Assembly: GCA_964019165.1 (NCBI GenBank)
Contig: OZ025279.1
Coordinates: 9,140,617-9,204,616, forward strand
Reading direction: 5' to 3'
Length of the DNA: 64,000 nucleotides
Origin: Mastigias papua
Lineage: Eukaryota; Cnidaria; Scyphozoa; Rhizostomeae; Mastigiidae
Shown: positions 50,820 through 61,204 of the stretch, piece by piece
Position numbering within the stretch: position 1 is the first letter of the stretch
How the letters are laid out: the number at the start of each line of letters is the position of its first letter
Made by a program: the position numbers and the translations under genes
Notes under the pieces: generated by a model
The model's input: the letters and a program-made list of their open reading frames with translations, nothing else
The model's database searches: none
Told to the model about the DNA's origin: nothing

Positions 50820-52229
50820 TTAAGCTATATTATTGCTGCTTAGAAATATTGTTGTTGTCGTTGTTGTTTTTTCTTGTTTTTTTTTATAAACTCTTGCATT
50901 ATAGCGATAGTATTGACCAATTGTAAACTACCTAGGCATAGTGAGGTTTATGATTGTATGTAGAGAATTTGAAAATGAAATGAAGTTTCCATTAATGCGT
51001 ATAAGGTGTTTGATTGTGTTCCGGCTGTCTCTGTTAGATCCATCATTATCATCATTATTATTATTTGCCTAATGTCATGTTATATTTAGAATGATTAGTT
51101 ATGTGAGTCAGTTCTGAAGGGTTTCGTAAGAACAGAAGCATATCCTTGAGTCTCACTTTGCCGTACCTGTAACGTAATGGTGTTCTATGTACTAGTATAT
51201 TTTATATTGTATCATGTTCCTTTAGCCGTCATGTTGCGTGTGCCAATCTTACGTTCATGTGGAGTTCTGTTGTCCGTAGTAAACACCCTTTCCGGGCAAT
51301 GTGCTGTACCTGTCAATGTATCTGTCATTTGTCATGTACTGTGTTATTATTATGTACTCTGTGTGTAATGATTTAGTTTTAGTCTTCGGGTTGAATAACA
51401 AGTGAAAACAACAAGAAGTGTTGTTTCTGAGTTTGAAGCCTACATTAGGCCTAGGCTTGAGGCCTAGGCCTAAGATCGCCTCGGGGTATGTCAGAGTGGA
51501 CCATCTCATGTTATAATAAACGTTACATACCCATTTAAAAGTAACACAACATTCATCCAACGATTGTTGGGTTATCAATTTTGGATCGTTTGGCCACCTT
51601 GTTCGATGATCCAATATTGGAGTGCTATTGTTCTGCAGTGCACGTTTTTTTTATAAGAAACATGCCTATAAGAAATATGAGGCTGAAATTAGCCAAAAGT
51701 TAAGAAACATTTAAGAAACATGGACAGGCTGAGCTTGGAAAGTAAACGTGAAAGAACGGTTGTGGTAAGAAATTTTTTATTGGGTAGAAGTCCATCATGC
51801 AATTCCTGGTTATCTGGAGTGTTTGATGTTGGATCTAGAGTGGAGACTGGCGGGACTTGGTAATTTGGTAGACCCTCTGGCTGCACTAGTTTGTCATCGG
51901 TTTTCGTTGTTATTAAAAGCTTCAAGAATGGTAAGAAACATTTAAGAAACATTTGAGACTGGAATTGGCAAACTGTTAAGAAACATCCAGGCTGAGAGCA
52001 GAAAGTTGTTTGCTATAAAGAAAAACGTGTATTGCTGGATGCTGTTGGATCGTTTGACCAGGGAGATTAGAAATTGTTGGATTCAGACATGTGCACAAGT
52101 CGTGATTTTTGAGACGAGTATCACTGTTGGACTAGGTCATGTGATGCTGATGCAGAGCTTTTGTGATTTCGGTTGTTCTCAAGAGCTCTCATTCAACATT
52201 TGTTGGATCGTTTGGCCACCCCAATAATT
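50820..52229. other. Repeat-derived region without ORFs
   Basis: TTGGATCGTTTGGCCACC occurs at about 51581 and 52203, and a variant, TTGGATCGTTTGACCAGG, at about 52046. AAGAAACATTTAAGAAACAT-type words recur near 51700 and 51930. This suggests duplicated fragments of one unclassified repeat. No gene is supportable. Confidence 0.45.
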
Positions 52230-54666
52230 CAGAGGCGGATCGAGACCTTCTCAACATTCTCAGTTGAGAATGTCAGATTTTCTAGCGTCCAGATTATCGA
52301 ATCTTACCATCCTGTCAGCTCAAATCGAGTCTGATTTCTCAAGGTTGCTGACCCCCGTACCCACTGATATTTGCTGCACACTTGGTATACCTCAAGGAAG
52401 TGGTAACCTAGCAATAGTGATTAAGTAATAAAATCGCTTGACAAGTGTCAATAATCCTGAAAGGTATCTAGGCAAGTTGCGACAGTTTACGTGTAGTTTC
52501 CATGCCAATTTGAGAAGTTCCTTCGCATCTTGAGAATGTGCTACGCAATTTTCTTACTGCGTGCGCATCGAAACAGTACTGATTTTTGGTCACTTGAGAA
52601 GGTAGATCTGCGCTGGTTAGACGAGGTCCAAAATACATAGCAACGGCTTTTTCTTGGTACTCTTTTTGTATGAGGTAGGCCTGGAGGATTTTAAAACTAA
52701 CTCCTTGCGCGTCCTGAGGAGAAGGTTCACTGAGAATCTTGAGGATTCAGGGGGTGGGTATACGTGACTGTTTGGAATTTGCCGTGTACCCTGGCATGTG
52801 AGTTATCTGTTGGATGAAGTAGCTCAGAGCGGGAGAAAACTATTCTTCGTTAGCAATCTATCTGAAATAATAGAATTTCCAGAAGAAGTCAAGCAGCTGT
52901 TGACGAAGAGAGATGTTGAACAAATTATGATGGTATATAGTGCTAGTATGCAGCTTTCTCTAGGTAAGTGTTGTCACACAGGATGGCTTGATCGCAAGTA
53001 GTAGTTGATAGTCATACTTTATCACAGGCATGCAGACAGATTCTCTACTCCCAGTCCATTGAGTAAATGTGGATAAAGGAGAAACTGCCCCCCCCCCCCC
53101 GATAATGTATGGCTATATTTTTCCTTTTTGACTGTTTTATAGTCGTTCACGGCAGTCTGTATTCGCATATGCAATTATTGTTTACAAGATTGCTGGATGA
53201 ATACGAGTCTGGCCGGTGCCTGTTGACATTGGGTATAAACAAAGGGTCGGAGAGCGGAGGGTTAAGGTCAGGCTGGGTTGTGTGTTAGAAATGCTATAGG
53301 TCCCCACTGGACAGATATAACGAAGATTCATCCTATCTTCCGCTTACACGATCATACTTATGTTTGTAGACGCTGTAGGGGTATGTACACAAACAGATTA
53401 GTGTTTCTTCGTTGTATCCATTTAGGCCCCGTTTACACTGGAACGGATCCAAACGGGTACGGATCCGAGATGGATCCGTTCCAATTTTTGCTAGCGTTTA
53501 CACTGGATCGGATCCAAATCGGTCCCCGTTTACACTGGGAACTGAACTGGAACAGTTCCACTGGAACTGCATCGCTTGAGAGCTAAAAACGAGGTCACCG
53601 GCTGTTTTCGCGCGAATCACTGATTTCGATTGAGAAGTTTTCACCCCTCCCCCCTCACTGCTTTGTCGGCCTGAGTTTGGTCCAAATATTTCAGATGCGA
53701 GCTTCCATTGAGCAAAGCAACAGACTGAAGCCAAGCATTTAACGTGGCTGCCATATTCATTACCAAAGCAAATATTTGTATTCTTTTCAGGTTTCGTGGA
53801 TCCATGATTTGAAGTATTACCAAATTGTCAAGCAAAGTACGGTGGCTGAGCGCAGCGGTTGAAATCAGGGATAAGTGGTTGAAACATGGCAGACTGTCAT
53901 ATTAAATCCGCCTCGAGATGAGAAATTTAATTGTCTCGTATACGATCTGTACCAGTTCGGATCCGTTCCAGCAGTTTACACTGGACCTCAACTGGAACGG
54001 ATCCAAACGGGTACACTTTGGAGAGCGATCCCAAACTGGTACGGATAGCGGATCCGCACCGGTACGGATCCAACAGTTCCAGTGTAAACGGGAAGCCTAT
54101 CTGTACCCATACTGGTACGGATCCGTTTGGATCCGTTCCAGTGTAAACGGGGTCTTAGAGACAACCTTCGAGAGACGCTTGGTAGCTAATCTTTGATACA
54201 GGGGACCTTGTCGCAGCAGAAGCTCATAATAGTTCAGCTTTGATATAGAGACACTTGTTCTAACAGAATGACATAGTGGCTCGTGGGACGTTGTTTTGAA
54301 TGCCATCAAAGTAGAAACCCAGTTGCTTCGCACAGTTGTTGGCAATGTTGTCATGTCAATTATTTTTTTATGTTAAGAGCTCTTCTCTGGGATATCAATT
54401 GGAACATGGGTGATTCCTTAGTGTGGGGTTCCAGCTGTAGATAGGGCAGTGATACCTTGTCAAAAACTAAATTTCCTAACAATAGTTTTTATTGAAGTAG
54501 AGGTTAGTTTTGATTCTGTAAGTAAAGTGCTTTTGAAATTTCAATCGTCCTTGATCTTTCAGGCATAATTATCAAAACTATGATAATTGTTTGGGTGTGG
54601 TCTTTGGGTGTGGTTTTATATTTTGAACCTTTGAGAATGTCAGAAAATGTGCTGGATCCGCCCCTG
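52230..54666. mobile_element. 2.4-kb DNA element with 9-bp target duplication
   Basis: The left end is CAGAGGCGGATCGAG and the complement of the right end is CAGGGGCGGATCCAG. An exact 9-bp direct repeat CCAATAATT abuts both ends (52221-52229, 54667-54675). A 9-bp duplication would suit Mutator-like elements; CAG.GGCGGATC ends also occur in hAT elements, whose duplication is 8 bp. Near both ends the word TTGAGAATGTCAGA is present in the same orientation (about 52263 and 54631). No transposase could be read. A plus frame at 52798-52963 (SGRKLFFVSNLSEIIEFPEE, VKQLLTKRDVEQIMMVYSAS) ends at a donor-like TAG|GTAAGT and may be a captured or decayed exon. A Harbinger-type MITE is nested inside. Confidence 0.7.
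53425..54154. mobile_element. PIF/Harbinger-type MITE, 730 bp
   Basis: The left end GGCCCCGTTTACACTGGAAC and the complement of the right end, GACCCCGTTTACACTGGAAC, are inverted and continue GGATCCAAACGG. A TTA repeat flanks both sides (53422-53424, 54155-54157), the Harbinger target size. Both arms carry strings of GGATCC and TACGGATCC. Additional CCGTTTACACTGG words occur inside (about 53527 and 54070), so the arms are internally repeated. No transposase was found. Confidence 0.85.
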
Positions 54667-54675
54667 CCAATAATT

Positions 54676-55541
54676 ATGTTGGGATGCGACACCCCTCCAC
54701 CAATATTTTGCCTCATTAGTCAATTCGTTAAATCAGTATGTTTCACCGGCAATACAGCATCAAAGGACCAGGTAGCACTGAAATCTCGCGAGACTGATAG
54801 CTCGCCAGACTGAAAAGTCATAAAACTGACAGCTGGCAATACTTATTCATAAATGTCCACCGATATGCCCATGTAGAAAGTTCATAGAAAAGTACGATTA
54901 TCACTGTCATTTATATTGACAGGAATTAGAATGCTGGTTTTTAATTGTAAAAAAGGAGCTTCCTGTTTGTAAAGGGTGCTAACTATCACCAAAAATGACA
55001 TAACACTGAAGACTTTCCATCGACATCAATCAAGCAGATCGTCCTTGACTTACCCCCTGAAAATAGGATTGCTAAGCATCACATGCGTCTCATAAGCAAT
55101 GCATATGTTCTGTCAATACTTCATTTGCTGCCTTCCTAGTCAATGCACCTGAAGCAAACAGGGCAGATACCAGTGGCCATTATGGAATTGGATGAGACAG
55201 GTCTGTTAGAAACGGTAGTAGTTTCTCTATAATGAACAAATTCTACTTTACACTTTAAGTGGCATTCATTTTACAAGTGTAGGAAAACAAGCGCATATTC
55301 AGTCTAGCACCATGTGAACATTACTCAAGCTTCCTCCTACGTGCTGAATTTAAGCACATCTAGTCTACATTCTCTATACTACACGTCAAACGGGGAGAAT
55401 TTAAGGAGGATTCTCTTTCTGTCCAATATTCCATCATATTGTTCCTTGCACAAGATTTGCTCAACTTAGCTGTCACTTCTGACCTGCCCTGACAATATCA
55501 GCTTCAGCAGTATCATGCTACATGTAACTGTAAACCACTCT
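54676..55541. other. No gene recognised
   Basis: No exon with paired splice sites, repeat or RNA gene was seen. Confidence 0.45.
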
Positions 55542-56390
55542 ACTCTTAAGTGCCTAATTGCCGGGGGGGTCGGGATTAGCGGGGGGGTTGGAATTGTTTG
55601 GAAAAATCAATTAACGGGGGGTCGGAATTAGCGGGGGGGGTCGGAAGTAGCGGGGGGGTCGGAAGTAGCGGGGGGGGGTTGGAATTATTTGGAAACTTCA
55701 GTTAATGGGTGTCAGATTTAGCGGGGGGCTGGATTTGTGCAATCAGGTTAATAAATGTATGTATTTTTAAATGTATTTTGAAAATGTATTTTAAAAAGGA
55801 CTCTAGGCTGGTTTGCCTTCTCCATTTAAGGAGCAAATTTCCTTAGCAACTATGGCTTCAATATTTCAGTATAATAAGTAACCAATAATGGAAAATCAGT
55901 TTGAACAATATCAATAGAACAATTATTTAGCTATGAATGTGTAACATAAATTCCCATTATCCCGTGGTGTAAACTTTTTGCCTTTGGCATCGTATCGAGT
56001 CTTTCCCTTCAAACATTCTACTTGAGCATCGTATTCTTTTTTAAACATTCCAACGCATTCCCCGATCTTTTGCTTCTCTGCCAATGTATACTTCTCCAGC
56101 TAACGAGCAACGTTTCTTCTGCTTGACTCATTGTTGTCTTCCATCATTTATTAGAATAGTTGCATCGCATGGATTATCATATGTACTAAATGGTTTCAGA
56201 ACACGTCAAACTGACTGACATCGCGCTATGCTTAGAAATGTCTCCGCCTTTGAAGATGCATCTTTGTAGCGTTTTCCGTTCTTAATATGTTAGAAATAAT
56301 TGCCGGGGGGGTCCTAATAAGAGCGGGGGGGTTGGAAAAATTTTTCAAAAATTAATTAGCGGGGGGGACGGCAATTAGGCACTTAAGAGT
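55542..56390. mobile_element. G-rich MITE-like element with perfect 22-bp inverted ends
   Basis: The left end ACTCTTAAGTGCCTAATTGC (continuing CG) is repeated as its exact complement at the right end (56369-56390). Next to each end are runs of GCGGGGGGGTCGGAATTA-like words: at least five at the left in direct array, two at the right. The G-tract words point the same way at both ends, so they are not part of the inverted repeat. The interior holds a small minus-strand ORF. No target duplication was identified. Confidence 0.7.
55923..56144 (-). pseudogene. Small unrecognised ORF inside the G-rich element
   Basis: From ATG 56144 the text is MEDNNESSRRNVAR, a TAG at codon 15, then LEKYTLAEKQKIGECVGMFK, KEYDAQVECLKGKTRYDAKG, KKFTPRDNGNLCYTFIAK and a stop, 73 codons in all. 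The composition (charged, helical) is clearly protein-like, and the single stop suggests recent decay. I do not recognise the family. It could be a fragment of the parent element's protein. Confidence 0.4.
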
Positions 56391-56442
56391 GCGTAAGGCA
56401 GAGTACAGGCGGTAACTTCGATTCATACATACAAATATATCT

Positions 56443-56970
<528 letters not shown>

Positions 56971-57048
56971 TGAATCAGAGCCGCATTCTCATAGTATATA
57001 AATATATATAAGAGAAAGAATCAAAAATATGCTTTACTTAAATTATAG

Positions 57049-57086
57049 ACGTTTCGCAAAATATCTTCATCAGTACTGATGAAGAT
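57049..57086 (-). repeat. PLE tail with decayed hammerhead and 24-bp palindrome
   Basis: The minus strand reads CTGATGAAGATATTTTGCGA then AACGTC. The hammerhead core words CTGATGA and GAAAC are kept, but stem II is nearly lost (only the closing pair remains). The core overlaps a perfect 24-bp palindrome at 57063-57086 (centre CAGTACTG), so CTGATGA occurs on both strands. Confidence 0.5.
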
Positions 57087-57090
57087 GTAT

Positions 57091-57279
<189 letters not shown>

Positions 57280-57285
57280 CTCAAG

Positions 57286-57359
57286 AAAAAGCTCTAACTG
57301 TTAAAACGTTTTGGCACAGCCCTTTATCAGTTCCGACATTCCAGGTACATACAGGGCGT
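57286..57359 (-). repeat. Second PLE-tail-like remnant with decayed hammerhead
   Basis: The minus strand has CTGATAAAGGGC-TGT-GCCAAAACG (57303-57329). This looks like CTGATGA-stem-CGAAAC with two transitions, G to A, in the conserved core. The stem GGC-TGT-GCC is intact. The ribozyme would be inactive. Confidence 0.4.
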
Positions 57360-58205
57360 ATATAGTAATAAAACAATCAGATGTAATTAAAACCTCCATG
57401 AGTGACCACTTTATGGTGTTCTGCGTAAGAAAGCTCCGTGGTGCACTCGAAAAGAATCGTAAAGTAATCCAAGCTCACTTAATGAAAAAGTTTAATGAAC
57501 AAGCCTTTGTGGCAGATGTTGGTAGCATATGCTGGGATCAAGTTGCCAGTTAATGCACTAAATAGATTTAGTTGTACAGGAATGGTCTAACGCATTTTCT
57601 AGCATAATCGAAAAGCATGCTCTAATGAAAACAATTCGTGTTTCTGAGAAGTATTGTTCCTGGATTAATATAGATCTTAAAAAAATGATTAGGAGCAGAG
57701 ACAAGCTCAAGAAAGAAGCTTTAAATATTGGGTCTCCTCTTCTGTTAGACATCTAAGGAACAAAGTTAATAGATTACATATTGGCTTGAAAAGGAAGCAT
57801 TTTACAGAAAAAATTCAAAACTCTGAAAGCAAGACGAGAGAAACGTGGAAAGCCTTAAACCAGCTAATGAATAAAAGATCTACAACTACTAATATTGATC
57901 AACTGAAACAGGAAGGAAATGTAATTAGTAATAAGAAAGATATTTCTGATACCATGAATCAATATTTCTCTTCTGCTGGGACAACTCTAGCAGAAGAGAT
58001 TAAAGATTCTCCTAACCCTCTCCTGTCAGGTGAGTATCATCTAAATACTCTATATTTAAATTTAGCCCACTTCAGGTTCGTGACGTAAGAGAAGCAATCG
58101 ACAAGGTCAAGACTTCGAAGGGCTACGGAACTGACGGAATTTCCAGCTATTTTTTAAAGCTTGCATTACCATTTATAGAAGACTCTTTAGTTGGGGCTAT
58201 TTTTT
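57360..58205 (+). pseudogene. CR1-like LINE, 5' part (endonuclease end to RT start)
   Basis: The reading is SDVIKTSMSDHFMVFCVRKL, RKVIQAHLMKKFNEQAFVAD, WINIDLKKMIRSRDKLKKEA, ETWKALNQLMNKRSTTTNID, NQYFSSAGTTLAEEIKD, then REAIDKVKTSKGYGTDGISS and YFLKLALPFIEDSLVGAIF. The order is endonuclease tail, linker, and first RT block (K..KG.G.DGIS). It needs about four frames. It is cut off at about 58205 by a DNA transposon and resumes at about 61205 (FNKSLGTASFPDSWKTARIT). Confidence 0.8.
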
Positions 58206-61204
58206 TAATATTTTAGTGTCGGACGGAAAAATCGATGATTCAAGTAATTGTTCTATTTGCTTCCGTTTGTTCCGATGGTAAAGTTACATCATAATTGCCG
58301 AAGGCTTTGAATATCTTTAAAATGAAGATTGAATTTTGGCTGTATACGAATCGATTGGGAAAATATTCCAATTGTTATTTTAGTGTCGGACGGAATCGAT
58401 AAAAAACTCTGTGTTAGCACTTTGATGTATTTCATAAGATATTATCAAAACGACTTATTTCTCCGGGAAGGGCTTTATAGTATAGTAAAGGCCATCTATA
58501 ATAGATTTTGGTCGTTGTTATTTAATAATCTGAAAGTACACCAATTTTATTTATTTCCTCTTCCAGGTCCTCGTGTTTTTAGTGTCGGACGGAAATGTCG
58601 GACGGAAAATTTGAGACGAAAAATCGATCTCTTCTGGAAAAGACTTTTTTAGGTATAAATCCTGTCACTACATTGAAACCAATATGAAATGATAATATTT
58701 AGTTTCTGCGGAAGTCTGTGTTGTCCAAATTAATCTTGGAAAATAGCACAAAATTGCTCTTCCGTCCGACACTAAAATTGATGATCCACAAAAAATTTCG
58801 TAGTTTCAATGAATTTCATAAACATTTAAAATACAAACTACAGAACGTTTCTAGAACAGATAAAGAATGACCTTATATAAACTTGGCCAAAGAATATCAA
58901 GAATATTAAAGTTAAGAAGACATGGATACATGATAAATAGAAAAACAGTTATGGTGTACTTTGGTCATTCGTAAAAACATTTTTCGTGAAACCAATAGTT
59001 GCACACAGGGCAACGTAACCATTCTTCACCTTCATTGTATTCTTCTTCGCATTTCTGACAGTGGCCATCACTGTCACTTGTTTTGTCATGCCCACAAATT
59101 ATTTCGTTCTCTTCTCCATACCATTGAACATGAAACGGCTCTTTGTCATCGGCAATTTTAAAAAAATTAATGTAGATATCACCATTTTGGTTGCATCTTC
59201 TTTCTAATTTGTGAATTTTAAGGGTGTTTTTGATTCTTTTGGAGGCTTCAATATCTCTTGGCTCTACAATATTCTCAGTCTCAGGCAAGTATGCAGCGAG
59301 TATTGACGGTATAAATGAATTGACAGCTTCGCAAAACTCTCGTGGTGAATAGATCATCACTTGACCTGACTTCACTTTTCTAAAAACCACATTTTTTACG
59401 GTCCCTCCGATACCATCCATGGGACCCTTCCCATGGTGCCGTTCATTATAAAACCATGCGAGTGACTTATTGGGTAATACAGTACCTGCCAACAACTTGA
59501 AAACAAAACGGGACCTGAATTGAGCCCCCATTCCATCACTCCAGACGTACAAATTTTTATACGATTTACTGTACTTGCTTTCAATTTCCTGGACGACTTT
59601 TTGCAAACAGCTCATCGACGCAACCCTATCGTGTTCCGACCTCTCAGTGACAATTATAACATTATCATTTTTAATCTTTTCTGAAACTTTAGAATAGCAG
59701 CAGGCTGTAAAAATACTGAAACACTGGTTTCCAAAGTAGGCACTCTGGATAGCATTTTGATGCTCATTTTTGTAACTTTCTGCAAAATCAACCTGAACCA
59801 TGAGATCATCATTTGTAAGAGATTCCTTCATTTCACGATAAGCATTGACTTGTCTCCTTTTTATATGGATATGCTCTTTCAGTACAGCAACTTCTTCCTT
59901 AAACATTTCTATCGCATTATTGAAACCAATCTCAATCCTAGCTTTGGTAATTTTTTTGTCGACTGTTTGCCAACGGTAATAAATGACTTTATCAGCGTTC
60001 TGTTCGGAAGCTTGGTCTTCAGAGTCATTGGGGTCATTTGAGACACTAGAACCATCAGAGGAATTTGACTCTTCACTGCTTTCGCTCTCTGATGGATGAT
60101 CCACAATCAATTCATCAATCAACTTCGAGGACTTGCACATACAGCAATTTTCTAGCATACAGTCAGCTTCATCTGAATTACAACTGAACATCTCAATCAG
60201 TTCATGTGGATTGGTTGGGAGTTTTCCCTTTAATTTTCTCCTTTGGCTATTCAAACCTTTAGCAAATAATGAAGCGTTTTCACAAATTTCACATAAACAG
60301 GATGAATGCGGTATGTTGGTGTTATAAACGTACTCCTTGTGACGCTTTAAAAAATCATAAAATTGGGAGAATGTTAGCTTTTTCTCAAATTTCAATACAA
60401 AAGAATCTTTCATTTCCTCTGTCCCGTTAGCCATCAAGATTAAATCCCTTAAAGGCCATAAAAGATATTGTCTTTGTTTGTATTTACTTTCGCCGTTGAA
60501 CTTTCCAATGTACACATTATCCTTGCGTCCAGGGTTTGTATACGATATGTCAGATCTATTAAGAAACTCAATCAGCCACATCTTCTCTTCATCACTTAGC
60601 TCTTTGCGTCGTCGTCCCCGATTTTCCTTCAAATCAACCCTTAGATTGTATTTTGTTGCAAGTCTCTGGATTATCTCTGCTTTTTTGTTTGGACTCTTTG
60701 GCAGATGCAGATCGGCCCTTGAGAGGCTGCGATGTAGAGATTGTTTACACGAAAAAGCTGAGCAAGGGGTTGATGAAGCTGAATCACTTGCAACCTCCTG
60801 AGCATTGGAGTCATTAGCTTTCTTTTTCTTTTTAGCAGCCCATTTTCTCAATCTTTCACCCTCCTTGTACTTTTCATATTTTGCCTGGTCTTTCTTAATC
60901 TCTGCCCTCCATTTTCTTTTCCTTTCTTTCTCATTATTCAAAAAATTGGTAGGCTTTGCTTTAAGTTTTTCACGCCTTAGCTTACACTTTTCACGGTTTG
61001 TTAATCCAGAATACTCTCCTTTTCTTGGGCGTCCTAAAATATTAACTCTTTTAATCTTAGTTCAAACGTTAACTATCTTTTGAAAATCTCATACTGGCAC
61101 ACAAACGTAAAGAGTTTTCAAAATAGATCGAAATTCTTCCTAACTACACCAAAACATCAAATCAGCTTACCACGTCTTTTGACTTGCACTTCTTCCATGT
61201 CATG
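58206..61204 (-). mobile_element. DNA transposon of unassigned superfamily inserted in the LINE
   Basis: This 3-kb segment separates two halves of one LINE reading. At its left edge is TTTTAGTGTCGGACGGAA (58212). The word GTGTCGGACGGA recurs directly at about 58383 and 58580, partially at 58594 (ATGTCGGACGGA), and inverted at 58760. Such clustered sub-terminal words are typical transposase-binding sites. The right edge lies only a few bases upstream of the transposase ATG, with no matching inverted end. That terminus is probably lost, and the exact boundaries are uncertain. Confidence 0.6.
58965..61198 (-). CDS. Putative transposase with AT-hook and C-terminal zinc finger, two exons (61171-61198, 58965-61033)
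   Basis: A 28-nt first exon (MEEVQVKRR, donor CGTG|GTAAGC) joined to acceptor ATATTTTAG| at 61033 restores KRRGRPRKGEYSG, an AT-hook. The joined frame is open for 698 residues. Next come a long basic helix (EKERKRKWRAEIKKDQAKYE), RRRKELSDEEKMWLIEFL, then Cys clusters near 260-330 (SSCLCEICENA, CMLENCCMCKSS) and an acidic Ser-rich linker. The conserved core is VQVDFAESYKNEHQNAIQSA (D425), NLYVWSDGMGAQFRSRFVFK (D509) and HHGKGPMDGIGGTVKN (D549). The end is CQKC...CPVCNYWFHEKC, a PHD/RING-like finger. Related proteins with HGKGP.DGIGG occur widely in invertebrates. I infer a DDE/D-type nuclease but cannot name the superfamily. There are no stops, in contrast to the broken LINE around it. Confidence 0.7.
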
